Counted from the first letter of the stretch, positions 18,616 through 27,876 are shown. The stretch is DNA of 64,000 nucleotides from Defluviimonas aquaemixtae (GCF_900302475.1 NZ_OMOQ01000002.1:1-64000); one strand, 5' to 3'. Translations and numbers: made by a program. The notes: generated from the letters alone by a model not told the origin.

Positions 18616-19580
18616 CCTCGGCCCCCGTCGTCCTCCTGCACACCGACGCGCCGGACGCGGCGCGCGCCATCGTCGCTGCGGAGCATCCCGATCTCACGAT
18701 CCGCTGCTGCGACAGCTATGAGGGGTTGCCCGCCACGCTCGCCGAATTGCGGCCCGAGGTCTGCTACTCCGTCCGCTTCTCCGGGACCGCCGAATTTCCT
18801 GCCGTAGCGTTGATCGGAAGCGCAGGGCTGCGATGGCTTTCGATCGGTGGATCGGGGATCGATCACCTCCCCCGCTGGGACCCCGCGCGCCTCACGGTGA
18901 CGAACGCGGCCGGGGTGGCGGCGGGCATGATGGCCGAATACGCGCTTGGCGCCATGCTGGCCTTCTCGCTCGACCTACGCGGCTTCGCCCGGGCGCAGAA
19001 GGAACGGCGCTGGACCGACGGGCGCGTCGCGCCGATAGAGGGTCGGACGCTCCTGATCCTCGGGCTCGGCCAGACAGGGCAGGCGGCGGCGCGTCGGGCC
19101 AAGGCGATGGGGATGGAGGTGCTGGGCGTCCGCGCCCGGCCCGGACCCACCGAGAATGTCGACGAGGTGTATGGGATGGAGGCGCTGCCCGAGCTCTGGC
19201 CGCGCGCCGATTTCATCCTTGTCGCCGTGCCGCTCCTACCCACCACGCGGGGGCTCGTGAATGCCGCCGCCTTCGCCGCCATGAAGCCTGGCGCGGTGCT
19301 GATCGACGTCTCGCGCGGCTTCGTGGTCGACGAGGCCGCGCTGATCGCCGCGCTCGAGGGCGGCCCGCTCAAGGGTGCAGCACTCGATGTCTTCGCGACG
19401 GAACCGCTGCCCGAAAGCCATGCCTTCTGGGGAATGGAGAACGTGATCGTCACGCCGCACTGCTCCTCGGTCTATGATGGCTGGGCGGAAAAATCGGTGC
19501 GGATGTTCGCCGAAAATCTGGCGCGCTACCGTCAGGGCTCCGCCCTTGCCAATGTCGTCGATCCTGCGCGTGGGTACTGA
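18612..19580 (+). CDS. D-isomer-specific 2-hydroxyacid dehydrogenase (GTG start)
   Basis: This 322-residue enzyme has the family catalytic triad visible: R235 in DVSRGF, E264 in FATEPL, H283 in TPHCSS, plus a dinucleotide loop GLGQTG at about 151-156. It should interconvert a 2-oxoacid and a D-2-hydroxyacid with NAD(P)H, in the GhrA/hydroxypyruvate-reductase-like branch. An in-frame ATG much further upstream (18375) lies deep inside the MmgE gene and gives an arginine-rich nonsense extension, so GTG 18612 is used; it forms a GTGA overlap with the MmgE stop. It converges with the Asp/Glu racemase-like gene across 11 bp. Confidence 0.88.
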   Translation: MTSAPVVLLHTDAPDAARAIVAAEHPDLTIRCCDSYEGLPATLAELRPEVCYSVRFSGTAEFPAVALIGSAGLRWLSIGGSGIDHLPRWDPARLTVTNAAGVAAGMMAEYALGAMLAFSLDLRGFARAQKERRWTDGRVAPIEGRTLLILGLGQTGQAAARRAKAMGMEVLGVRARPGPTENVDEVYGMEALPELWPRADFILVAVPLLPTTRGLVNAAAFAAMKPGAVLIDVSRGFVVDEAALIAALEGGPLKGAALDVFATEPLPESHAFWGMENVIVTPHCSSVYDGWAEKSVRMFAENLARYRQGSALANVVDPARGY

Positions 19581-19591
19581 GCGCGCCCGGA

Positions 19592-20329
19592 TCAGAGCCG
19601 TTCGAACAGCCGCCCCGGCGCGCCTGGCGGGCGCGGCAGCCCCAGCGCGCGGCAAAGCGCGAAGACCATCGCCTGGTTCGACGTCACGACCGGCTTGCCC
19701 GTCGCCGCCTCGATGCGGTCCACCGTCTCGACCGAGCGCATGTCCGTGCATGACAGGACGATCGCCTCGACCTCGGGCACGTTCACTCGCATTGCAAGCG
19801 CGAAGATCTCGTCCGGCGTCAGCTCTCCCTGCCCGTAATTGCCCAACTCGCGCCCGATATCGGCGCGGGCCACGGTCGCGATCCCCTCGTCGGCCAGGAA
19901 CGCCGCAGCCTGATCATTGATCTCGCCGAGATAGGGTGAGGAGAAGCCGACCTTCGCCGCGCCCAGCACGCGGATCGCCAAGACGAGCGATCCGGCGGCG
20001 GTCAGCGACACGGCTCCCGACCGCGCCCCGATCTGCGCCGCAAGCTCGCGGTCGAAGCCCGCCCCGTGCGTCAGCGTCGCCGAGGTGCAGCCGTAGAGCA
20101 CCGCCCTCGGCCGGATGCCCGATATCAGCCGCAGGGTCTCGGTGATGTCCGCCGCACCCAGCCGCGCCATCTGGTCGGAGCCGGGGATCGCGTCGATGTC
20201 GTAGTCCCCGAGCCGTTCGAAATGCAGCGAGCAGCCCTCGGGCCGCATCAGCATTATGTCCGGTTCGAGATTGGTGTTCGTATAGGGCACGAGCACCCCA
20301 ACCTTGATGGCGCGCGGATCAGCGGTCAT
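19592..20329 (-). CDS. Asp/Glu racemase-superfamily enzyme (maleate isomerase/arylmalonate decarboxylase branch)
   Basis: This 245-residue protein has the two-cysteine signature of the Asp/Glu/hydantoin racemase superfamily: C81 in YGCTSAT and C194 in LSCTDMR. The opening (IKVGVLVPYTNTNLEPDIML) fits the maleate cis-trans isomerase, EutA and arylmalonate decarboxylase branch, rather than true glutamate racemase. Start 20329 overlaps the stop of the aminotransferase by 11 bp; the in-frame ATG at 20416 lies inside that gene. Position after HyuA, HyuB and the aminotransferase suggests it isomerises, racemises or decarboxylates an intermediate of the same pathway. A hydantoin racemase role is possible but not shown. 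Confidence 0.82.
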   Translation of the reverse strand: MTADPRAIKVGVLVPYTNTNLEPDIMLMRPEGCSLHFERLGDYDIDAIPGSDQMARLGAADITETLRLISGIRPRAVLYGCTSATLTHGAGFDRELAAQIGARSGAVSLTAAGSLVLAIRVLGAAKVGFSSPYLGEINDQAAAFLADEGIATVARADIGRELGNYGQGELTPDEIFALAMRVNVPEVEAIVLSCTDMRSVETVDRIEAATGKPVVTSNQAMVFALCRALGLPRPPGAPGRLFERL

Positions 20330-21395
20330 TACCGTGCTCCCTGAAGGCGGCAAGAACATCGGCGGCGCGCGCCATGTGCTCCGGCGCGGCCACAGTGGCG
20401 CGCAGGCAATGGGCAAGGCCGTAACCCGCCATGCCGCGCATCAAAAGCCCCGCGTCCCGCAGTCGCTTGTCGGCGGCCTTCGCCGCCTCGACGCTGGCGA
20501 AGGGGATCAGCACGAAATTCGTATGGCTCTCGGGCGGGACATAGCCCGCCCGACGCAGGCGTTCCGTGAACTCCCGGCGGATCGCGACCGTCCGCGTCAC
20601 GATCGCGAGCATATGTTCCTGATCGCGCATTGCGGCTTCCGCCATCGCCTGCGAGACGCCGGAGACGTTGTTGGGGTTGAGAAGCTTGCGGACCTCGCGC
20701 GCGACGGCCCCGGGGAACAGCCCCCACCCCACGCGCGCACCGGCGAGCGCGTAGGCCTTCGAGAAGGTGCGCAGCACGACCGTAGCGCCGCGCTGCGCGA
20801 GCGCGAAGGCCGCGGCATGATCCTGATCGTCGAACTCCGCATAGGCCTGATCGACGATTAACAGCACGCCGCTGGGCAGGCCGCCTCTGAGCAGGGCAAT
20901 GTCGGCGTTCAGAATGCGTGTGCCTGTCGGGTTGCCGGGATTACAGAGAAACACGATCCTCGTCCGGTCCGTGACCGCCGCGAGAATCGCGTCCGGCGAC
21001 ACCGTGAACCCGGCTTCGGGCGCGGTCACATAGGCCGCCCCTGCCTGCTGGCACGCCGTCGCGGCGAAGAGGTAGCCGCGCGCGCTGCCCAGAACCTCGT
21101 TTCCCGGCCCGGCGAAGGCGCGGATCAGGCAGCCGATGAGCTCCATCGATCCCGCTCCGCAGAGAAGGTTTTCGCCCGGCAGGCTGTGCGTCTGAGAAAT
21201 GGCCCGGCGCAGCTCTGTCCAATTGGGGTCGGGATAAAGCGCAGCCCCGGCGAGCGCCCTCTGTCCGGCCTCGACGGCCAGCGGGCTCGGACCGAAGGCG
21301 CTTTCGTTCTGAGCGAGCGAGATCATGCTCTCGCGTCCGAGGTCCGCCAGCGCATAGGGCGCCATCTCGGCGACATTCGGGACCGGCGCGATCAT
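20319..21395 (-). CDS. PLP-dependent aminotransferase, HisC-like (fold type I)
   Basis: This 358-residue enzyme matches histidinol-phosphate aminotransferase-like proteins: an N-terminal LAQNESAFGPSP, LYPDP near 65, the NPGNPTG loop, the VDQAYAEF segment, and the Schiff-base lysine in RTFSKAYALAGARVGWG. Such proteins outside the his operon act on varied amino acids. The start MIAPVPN at 21395 makes an ATGA overlap with hyuB; a longer frame to 21557 is arginine-rich and lies inside hyuB. It would provide or remove an amino group for a hydantoinase product, and a 2-oxoacid produced here could be the substrate of the nearby D-2-hydroxyacid dehydrogenase. Confidence 0.85.
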   Translation of the reverse strand: MIAPVPNVAEMAPYALADLGRESMISLAQNESAFGPSPLAVEAGQRALAGAALYPDPNWTELRRAISQTHSLPGENLLCGAGSMELIGCLIRAFAGPGNEVLGSARGYLFAATACQQAGAAYVTAPEAGFTVSPDAILAAVTDRTRIVFLCNPGNPTGTRILNADIALLRGGLPSGVLLIVDQAYAEFDDQDHAAAFALAQRGATVVLRTFSKAYALAGARVGWGLFPGAVAREVRKLLNPNNVSGVSQAMAEAAMRDQEHMLAIVTRTVAIRREFTERLRRAGYVPPESHTNFVLIPFASVEAAKAADKRLRDAGLLMRGMAGYGLAHCLRATVAAPEHMARAADVLAAFREHGNDR

Positions 21396-23044
21396 CGCTT
21401 CGCCCCGTAGTCGCGCGCCGCCGCCTCGGGCGTGACGAGCCCTCGCGCGATGTCGCGGGCAAGCGCCCCTGGATCGCGCGCGGCGGGGTCGCCGAATCCG
21501 CCGCCGCCCGGCGTGTCGAAGATCAGCCGCTCGCCCGGCTCCACGCGCAGCTCGCATTTGCCCGGAATGTCGGCGTCGCGCCCGGTCACCCGGATACGGC
21601 CGGGCGCGCCGGGCAGCCCACCGGCCCGGCCCTTCGCCGCGTTCCGCACCCTCTCGACCGAGAGGAACACGATGAACGGCTCCTTCGCCGCAGAGGTCAT
21701 CTCGATCCGCTGGCCGAGCCCGCCGCGGAACTGCCCCGCGCCGCCGGAATCGGGCAGAAGCTCGCGCCGCCAGACCGTGACCGGCGCAACCGCTTCGGTG
21801 ATCTCGACCTGAGAGCCGAAGACGCCCGACGGATAGGCCGTGGCCGACAGCCCGTCGGCATGCGGCCGCGCGCCCGTGCCGCCGTTATGGACCAGCTCGA
21901 CCGCGAATTGCCGCCCGCCATCCCGCGCGACCTCCGGCGCGTGGCGCATCGGCAGGTCGTACATGCAGGACGCGCCTTCCGCCGGTACCCCCTCGGGCAG
22001 CGCCTGAGCAAGGCAGCCCAGGACAAGGTCCGGCGTCATCTGCCCGAGCGTATGCCGCATCGCCACCGGCGCGGGGGCCTGCGCGTTCAGGATGCAGCCC
22101 TTGGGCCCGGTGACGACGAAGGGCTCCAGAGACCCCGCGTTATTCGGGATGTCCGGCCCGATGATGCAGCGCATGGCAAAGACCGAATAGGCGGTGGCGT
22201 AGTTCAAGGGCACGTTGATGCCCTTCCTCGAACATCCCGACGTGCCCGCGAAGTCGAGATGCAGCCGGTCCCTCGTGACCTTCAGCGCCGCATGCAGCTC
22301 CAACTCGGCCTCGTAGCCGTCGACCGTGAGGACGTTCCGGTAGATCCCTTCCGGAACCTCGGCGATCGCGTGAAGCGTGCCCTTCCGCGAGGTCTCGATG
22401 ATGTGCTCGGCCAGCCGGTCCAGATCGTCGAGCCCGAAATCCTCCATCATCGCGACGAGCCGCGCCGCGCCCGCCTCACAGCAGGCGATGAGCGCGTAGA
22501 TGTCGCCTTCGTTGGCGACCGGCTCGCGCGAATTGGCCTTCACGATCTCCATCAGAAGCGCATTCACCTCGCCCCGGTCCACGAGCTTGCAGGGCGGGAT
22601 TAGAAGCCCCTCGTCGTAGATGTCCGACCCCTCCGGGCCCATGCCGAGCCCACCGAGGTCCACGAGATGCGACGTGCAGGAGGTGAAGCCGACGACGCGG
22701 CCCTCCTTGAAGGCGGGCATCATCAGGAGGAAGTCGTTCAGGTGCCCCGAGGCGAGCCAGGGGTCGTTCGTCATGTAGATGTCGCCGGGGGACATGGTCT
22801 GGATCGGGAAGCGCTCGCGCAGCGTCTTCACGGCCTCGGCCATCGTGTTGATGTGGCCGGGCGTGCCGGTAACGGCCTGTGCGAGCATGCGGCCCTTGAC
22901 GTCGAAGATGCCGGCGGAGATGTCGCCGCATTCGCGCACGATGGGCGAGAAGGCCGCGCGGATCAGCGTCTGGCCCTGCTCCTCGACCACCGAGAGAAGC
23001 CGGTTCCACATCACCTGGAGCCGGGCGGGGGAGAGATCGGTCAT
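21392..23044 (-). CDS. hyuB: Hydantoinase B/oxoprolinase family subunit
   Basis: This 550-residue protein matches HyuB: an N-terminal RLQVMWNRLLSVVEEQGQTL, then FSPIVRECGDISAGIFD, the TNDPWLASGHLNDFLLMMP segment, and a glycine-rich C-terminus (GGGGFGDPAARDPGALARD). It pairs with HyuA to cleave hydantoins, 5-oxoproline or related lactams using ATP, or to carboxylate ketones in the acetone carboxylase relatives. The frame runs upstream through hyuA to 24298, but the true start is ATG 23044, overlapping the hyuA stop (ATGA). Coupled to the aminotransferase by another ATGA. Confidence 0.9.
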   Translation of the reverse strand: MTDLSPARLQVMWNRLLSVVEEQGQTLIRAAFSPIVRECGDISAGIFDVKGRMLAQAVTGTPGHINTMAEAVKTLRERFPIQTMSPGDIYMTNDPWLASGHLNDFLLMMPAFKEGRVVGFTSCTSHLVDLGGLGMGPEGSDIYDEGLLIPPCKLVDRGEVNALLMEIVKANSREPVANEGDIYALIACCEAGAARLVAMMEDFGLDDLDRLAEHIIETSRKGTLHAIAEVPEGIYRNVLTVDGYEAELELHAALKVTRDRLHLDFAGTSGCSRKGINVPLNYATAYSVFAMRCIIGPDIPNNAGSLEPFVVTGPKGCILNAQAPAPVAMRHTLGQMTPDLVLGCLAQALPEGVPAEGASCMYDLPMRHAPEVARDGGRQFAVELVHNGGTGARPHADGLSATAYPSGVFGSQVEITEAVAPVTVWRRELLPDSGGAGQFRGGLGQRIEMTSAAKEPFIVFLSVERVRNAAKGRAGGLPGAPGRIRVTGRDADIPGKCELRVEPGERLIFDTPGGGGFGDPAARDPGALARDIARGLVTPEAAARDYGAKR

Positions 23045-25140
23045 CGGGGGCCTCCATCTCGGTCGCGGGTGAGGATCAGGTTGCCGCGCGGATCGACGCT
23101 GGCGCTGAAATCGGCACCGACGAAGGTCGTCGTCTGCGGCTCGGCGACAAGCGCCGGGCCGGCGATCACGTCGCCCGGCCGAAGCGCCTCGCGCAGCACG
23201 AACCCGGCGTCGCGTGGCTGGCCGGTGAGGTCGCAGACGATGGGCCGCGTTTCGGCCAGCTCGCGCCGACGGGGCGGCGGCGCCTCGATCCTTGCGGGTA
23301 TCTCGGCTGCATCGGTGGCGATACGCACGGCCCAGTTGAGAATCTCGATCTCCATCCCCGGCACCGGTCGCGAGAACTGGCGCGAATAGGCGGCCTCGAA
23401 TTCCCCGGTCAGCGGTCCGATGTCTCCGGCCATCAGCTCGCGGTCGGGCAGGGCGATCTCGATCTCGTGGCCCTGTCCGGAATAGCGCATGAAGGCGGAA
23501 CGCGCGGTCGTCACCGCCGCATCCGGTGCGCCCTGCCGAACGACCACCAGCGCCTCGGCGCACATGCCCGCGAACAGCGCGTTGACCGCGCCGAGGTCCA
23601 GCTCTTGCAGCAGCGAATAGCGCGACCGGACGATCTCGAACGATACCGGCGCGAAGAGGAAACCCACGGCGGACCCGACGCCCGGATTGGCAGGGATCAG
23701 GATGCGCGAGACGCCGGCGGCGCGGCCGACGCGGCAGGCGTGCAGTGGCCCATTGCCGCCGAAGGCGATCATGGTGCGGGCGGTGAGGTCCTTGCCGGAT
23801 TCCACTGCATGCATCCGCGCGGCGCTCGCCATGTTCTCGTCGACGATGCGGCTCACCCCGTCCGCCGCGCCCGTCGCGTCGAGGCCGAGCGGTTCGCCGA
23901 CTTCTCCCAGCGCCCCCGCCGCTCCTTCGGGTTCGATCCGGAACTGGCCCTCGGCGAAAGTCTCGGGCCGGATATAGCCGAGCACGATATCCGCATCCGT
24001 CACCGTGGGCCGCGCGCCGCCCCGCCGGAAGGCCACCGGGCCGGGCTCCGACCCTGCGCTTTCCGGCCCGACGGTCAGCCGTCCCAGCCGGTCCACCGCC
24101 GCGATGGAGCCGCCGCCCGCGCCGATCTCGATCATCTCGATCACCGGGATGCGGACCGGCATGCCGGAGCCTTTGATGAACCGCGCCGCCCGCGCGATCT
24201 CGAAACTGCGCGAGGTCTGGGGGCGCGTGCCGTCGATCAGGCACAGCTTCGCCGTCGTCCCGCCCATGTCGAAGGACAAGACCTCGTCCAGCCCGCATTC
24301 CGCCGCGATCCGCGCGGCGAGGATCGCGCCGCCCGCCGGCCCGCTTTCCACGAGCCGGATGGGAAGCCGCGCGGCGGTGGCGAGCGTCGTCATGCCGCCG
24401 CCCGCCGTCATCATCAGGATCGGACAGGTCAGCCCCTCGTCGGCGAAGCGCGCTTCGAAGGCGGCGAGATACCGCGCCATCAGGGGCTGAATGTAGGCGT
24501 TCGCCACGGTCGTCGAAAGCCGGTCGAATTCCCGCGCCTCGGGGCTGACCTCGGACGAGATGGAGACCGCCAGAGCGGGCCGCGCCTTTGCGATCAGCTC
24601 GCGCAGGCGGCGTTCATGCGCCGGATTGGCGTAGCTGTGCAGCAGGCAGACCGCCACCGCCTCCGCGCCGCTCGCGTCGATCTGCTCCAGCAGAGGCGGC
24701 ACCGCGCCCTCGTCGAGCGGGATCAGCACCTCGCCGCCGGCGTTCATCCGCTCGGGGATCGTGAAGGACCGTTCGCGCGGAACGAGAAGATCGGGCTTCT
24801 CGAGGTTGATGTCGTACTGCGCGTAGCGCCGCTCATAAGCGATCTCCAGAATGTCGCGGAAGCCTTCGGTCGCGACGGTCGCGACCGTGGCCCCCCGCCG
24901 CTCGATCAGCGCGTTCGTGACCAGGGTCGTGCCGTGGATGAAGCCCGTGACCTCGGCGAGCGGCCGCCCCGCCTCCGCCAGGGCGCGCCGGACGCCGTCC
25001 ATCGCGCCGGTGGCGGGGTCGTCATGCGTGGTCAGCGTCTTGGTCGATGCGGCGATCGCGCCGTCAGCCCCGACCAGCACCGTGTCGGTGAAGGTTCCGC
25101 CGATATCGACGGCGAGGCGCAAAGAGGCAGGCTGAGGCAT
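23041..25140 (-). CDS. hyuA: Hydantoinase A/oxoprolinase family subunit
   Basis: This 699-residue protein opens LRLAVDIGGTFTDTVLVGAD, the actin-like ATP-binding loop of HyuA, followed by GTTLVTNALIERRGA and, in the centre, SFDMGGTTAKLCLI, a second phosphate-binding loop. These are hallmarks of N-methylhydantoinase A/5-oxoprolinase/acetone carboxylase beta-type subunits. With HyuB it should phosphorylate and open a cyclic amide or urea. The ribosome site is weak. First gene of the leftward HyuA-HyuB-aminotransferase-isomerase unit, divergent from a sarcosine dehydrogenase-like gene across 291 bp. That position invites a link to N-methylhydantoin to sarcosine chemistry, but no N-carbamoylsarcosine hydrolase is visible, so this stays open. 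Confidence 0.9.
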   Translation of the reverse strand: MPQPASLRLAVDIGGTFTDTVLVGADGAIAASTKTLTTHDDPATGAMDGVRRALAEAGRPLAEVTGFIHGTTLVTNALIERRGATVATVATEGFRDILEIAYERRYAQYDINLEKPDLLVPRERSFTIPERMNAGGEVLIPLDEGAVPPLLEQIDASGAEAVAVCLLHSYANPAHERRLRELIAKARPALAVSISSEVSPEAREFDRLSTTVANAYIQPLMARYLAAFEARFADEGLTCPILMMTAGGGMTTLATAARLPIRLVESGPAGGAILAARIAAECGLDEVLSFDMGGTTAKLCLIDGTRPQTSRSFEIARAARFIKGSGMPVRIPVIEMIEIGAGGGSIAAVDRLGRLTVGPESAGSEPGPVAFRRGGARPTVTDADIVLGYIRPETFAEGQFRIEPEGAAGALGEVGEPLGLDATGAADGVSRIVDENMASAARMHAVESGKDLTARTMIAFGGNGPLHACRVGRAAGVSRILIPANPGVGSAVGFLFAPVSFEIVRSRYSLLQELDLGAVNALFAGMCAEALVVVRQGAPDAAVTTARSAFMRYSGQGHEIEIALPDRELMAGDIGPLTGEFEAAYSRQFSRPVPGMEIEILNWAVRIATDAAEIPARIEAPPPRRRELAETRPIVCDLTGQPRDAGFVLREALRPGDVIAGPALVAEPQTTTFVGADFSASVDPRGNLILTRDRDGGPR

Positions 25141-25322
25141 GGGGCATCCGAAGGTCAGGTGTCGCGGTCCGCAAAGACGGCGGCCTGCGTCGACACGGCA
25201 CGAGATCGCACCCGGTTTCCCGGCGGTTCATCGCATTCTTGACGAAAACGACCCGCATGGCCGGACACCGATCGGATGGACTACCCACGCCTCAGGTTAT
25301 CGGCCCCACGCCACGGCGCAAG

Positions 25323-25360
25323 ATCAAAAAACCGGGGCCCATGACCCAATTTTTTTTGAT
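25323..25360. promoter_or_regulatory. A/T-tract inverted repeat in the hyuA/dehydrogenase divergent gap
   Basis: The 291-bp gap 25141-25431 has no credible gene. Within it, ATCAAAAAA (25323-25331) and TTTTTTGAT (25352-25360) form a perfect 9-bp inverted repeat around a 20-bp GC-rich centre. It is the only strongly A/T-rich patch nearby. It lies about 70 bp before the rightward dehydrogenase ATG and about 180 bp before the leftward hyuA ATG. It could be an operator, a bent-DNA promoter element, or the remains of a terminator, since the T8 run follows a short GGG/CCC stem. I cannot choose between these by eye. Confidence 0.4.
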
Positions 25361-25431
25361 GGTTGGGGAAGACGCCTCTGCCTAGCCTCGGCTACGCTCC
25401 CATTCGCCGGACATTTCCGAAAGGACCGCCC

Positions 25432-27876
25432 ATGCGCAGCCATGCCCAAGCCGTAGTCATCGGAGGCGGCCTCGTCGGCTGCTCGATCCTCTACCACCTC
25501 GCCAAGCTGGGCTGGACCGAGGTCGTGCTGCTCGAACGCTCGGAACTGACGAGCGGATCGACCTGGCACGCGGCGGCGAACATCCACGGCCTGCACGACG
25601 TCACCAACATCTCTCGGCTCCAGCACTACACGATGACGCTCTACAAGGAGCTCGAGGCCGAGACCGGGCAGGGCTGCGGCATCTTTCAGCCGGGCTCCTT
25701 GTACCTCGCCCAGACCGAGGCACGCGAGCACCAGCTGCGCATCCAGGCGGCGAAGGCCAAGCGTTACCGCATGAACTTCTACGAGGTTGACCGGGCCGAG
25801 GCCGAGAAGCTGCACCCGCTCGTCGATTTCGACGGCATCCGCTGCATCATGTACGAACCCGACGGCGGCAACGTCGACCCCTCGGGCGTGACCAACGCCT
25901 ACGCGGTGGGCGCGCGGCAGCGCGGGGCCGAAATCCACCGCTTCACCCCCGTCACCGGCACCGAGCAGCAGCCCGACGGCACCTGGATCGTCCGCACCGA
26001 GAAGGGCGACATCGCGACCCCCTGGGTCATAAACGCCGCCGGCCTCTGGGCGCGCGAGGTAGCGAAGATGGCGGGGCTCGACCTGCCGCTCATCCCGACC
26101 GAGCACCAGTATTTCGTGACCGAGACGATCCAGGAGATCGCCGATCTCGGCCGCCGCTTGCCCTCGGTCGCCGACCGCGACGGCGAATACTATCTGCGCC
26201 AGGAGGGGCTCGGCCTCCTCGTCGGCGCCTACGAGAAGCAGATGAAGTTCTGGGCCGAGGACGGCACGCCTCAGGGCTTCGGCCACGAGCTTTTCGCCGA
26301 CGACCTCGAGCGGATCGAGCCCAACATGATGCGCGCCATCGACCGGGTGCCGGCGGTGGGCAACGCGGGCATCAAGCGGGTCATCAACGGCCCGATGATC
26401 TGGTCGCCGGATTCGTCGGCGCTGTTCGGGACCATCCCCGAGCTCAAGGGTTACTTCTGCTGCAACGGTATCATCCCCGGATTCTCGCAATCGGGCGGTC
26501 TCGGCAAGCTCGCCGCCGAATGGATCGTCGAGGGCGAACCGACGCTCGACATGTTCGGCTGGGACCTCGCGCGCTACGGCCACTGGGCGACGAAGGCCTT
26601 CACCAAGGCCCGCGTCGAGGACCAGTATTCGCACCGCTTCAAGATCCACTTCCCGAACGAGGAACGCGAAGCGGGCCGCCCCGTCCGCACCCGCCCCGCC
26701 TACGCGATGCAGAAGAAGATGGGCGCGATCTTCGGCCTCAACTACGGCTGGGAACATCCCCTGTGGTTCTCCGCCAAGGACGAGCCGGATCACGAAACCT
26801 ACGGCTTTACGCGCCAGAACTGGTGGGCGCCGGTCGGGCGCGAGGCGATAATGCTGCGCGAGAAGGCGGGGATCATCGACATCTCGAACTTCGCGAAATA
26901 CAGCGTGAAGGGACCGGGCGCGGAGGACTGGCTGAACGCGCTCTTCGCCAACCGGATGCCGACGAAGATCGGCCGGTCCTGCCTCACCCCCCTGATCGGC
27001 GTGCGCGGCGGCATCGCAGGCGATTTCACCGTGACGCGGCTCGGCGAGGAGGAATTCCTGATCGTCGGATCGGGCATGGCCGAACGCTTCCACCAGCGCT
27101 TCTTCCGCGCGATCCCGCTGCCCGAGGGCACGACGTTCGAAAGCCGCACCGAGGCGATGTGCGGCTTCAACGTCGCCGGGCCGAAATCGCGCGACCTCCT
27201 CGCACGGCTCACCAACGCCGATCTCTCGAACGACGCCTTCCCCTTCATGCGCTCGCAGCGCATCACCGTGGCGGGCATCGACTGCGTCGCGATCCGCGTC
27301 AGCTTCACCGGCGATCTCGGCTGGGAACTGCACTGCGCCGCCGACGCTCAGGTCGCGCTCTACGAGGCGCTGCTCGACGCCGGGCGCGCGTTCGGCGCGG
27401 GACCGGTGGGCAGCCGGGCGCTCATGTCGCTTCGGGTCGAGAAGGGCTACGGCTCCTGGGGCCGCGACTATTCCCCGGAATACTGGCCGCAGGAAAGCGG
27501 GCTCGACCGATTGATCAAGGCCGACAAGGAGTTCCTGAACAAGGATGCCTGGCAGGCCATCGCCGACAACGCCCCGCGCGAGATCATGTCGCTTCTCGAA
27601 ATCGACGCGGTCGACTCCGACGCCTCGGGGGCGGAGCCGGTCTTCCTCACCGACGGCACGCCCGCCGGGCAGGTCTCCTCCGGCGCCTACGGCTATTCGG
27701 TCGGCAAGTCGCTCGCCATCGCCTATCTGAAGGCGGGCATGGCCAAGCCGGGCGACACGGTGCATGTTGCGATTCTCGGCCGCCCGCACACCGCGCGCGT
27801 CCTCGCCCGGCCGCCCTTCGACCCCGAAGGTCTGAGGCTGAGAGACCTTGAGACGACGACGGAGCCTGCCGAGTGA
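25432..27876 (+). CDS. FAD-dependent dimethylglycine/sarcosine dehydrogenase-like protein with GcvT domain
   Basis: This 814-residue protein has an N-terminal DAO-type FAD domain (VVIGGGLVGC at 8-17) with the segment LTSGSTWHAAA, whose histidine (about H46) aligns with the covalent flavin attachment site of mammalian DMGDH and SarDH. From about residue 430 the C-terminal half is a GcvT-like tetrahydrofolate-binding module (GIIDISNFAKYSVKGPGAED, FTGDLGWELH, ending in RPPFDPEG). The enzyme would oxidise an N-methyl group and hand the C1 unit to tetrahydrofolate. ATG 25432 follows GAAAGGA; an upstream in-frame start at 25363 lacks this. Its stop overlaps the GTG of the next gene. Likely substrate is an N-methylated amino acid. 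Confidence 0.9.
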   Translation: MRSHAQAVVIGGGLVGCSILYHLAKLGWTEVVLLERSELTSGSTWHAAANIHGLHDVTNISRLQHYTMTLYKELEAETGQGCGIFQPGSLYLAQTEAREHQLRIQAAKAKRYRMNFYEVDRAEAEKLHPLVDFDGIRCIMYEPDGGNVDPSGVTNAYAVGARQRGAEIHRFTPVTGTEQQPDGTWIVRTEKGDIATPWVINAAGLWAREVAKMAGLDLPLIPTEHQYFVTETIQEIADLGRRLPSVADRDGEYYLRQEGLGLLVGAYEKQMKFWAEDGTPQGFGHELFADDLERIEPNMMRAIDRVPAVGNAGIKRVINGPMIWSPDSSALFGTIPELKGYFCCNGIIPGFSQSGGLGKLAAEWIVEGEPTLDMFGWDLARYGHWATKAFTKARVEDQYSHRFKIHFPNEEREAGRPVRTRPAYAMQKKMGAIFGLNYGWEHPLWFSAKDEPDHETYGFTRQNWWAPVGREAIMLREKAGIIDISNFAKYSVKGPGAEDWLNALFANRMPTKIGRSCLTPLIGVRGGIAGDFTVTRLGEEEFLIVGSGMAERFHQRFFRAIPLPEGTTFESRTEAMCGFNVAGPKSRDLLARLTNADLSNDAFPFMRSQRITVAGIDCVAIRVSFTGDLGWELHCAADAQVALYEALLDAGRAFGAGPVGSRALMSLRVEKGYGSWGRDYSPEYWPQESGLDRLIKADKEFLNKDAWQAIADNAPREIMSLLEIDAVDSDASGAEPVFLTDGTPAGQVSSGAYGYSVGKSLAIAYLKAGMAKPGDTVHVAILGRPHTARVLARPPFDPEGLRLRDLETTTEPAE

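Noticed and set aside
21392..24298. 968-codon frame suggesting a HyuA-HyuB fusion
   Set aside because: The part upstream of 23044 is the shifted frame of hyuA and is Arg/Gly-rich noise. HyuA is intact in its own frame, and the two genes overlap by ATGA.
23467..25242. 591-codon frame antisense to hyuA
   Set aside because: Mirror of a conserved gene; composition is the usual Arg/His/Ala shadow with no motif.
25324..27789. 821-codon open frame antisense to the dehydrogenase-GcvT gene
   Set aside because: Its product is Arg/Asp/Val/Gly-rich with no recognisable domain, and the plus strand holds a textbook flavin-GcvT protein. Long antisense frames are expected in high-GC coding DNA.
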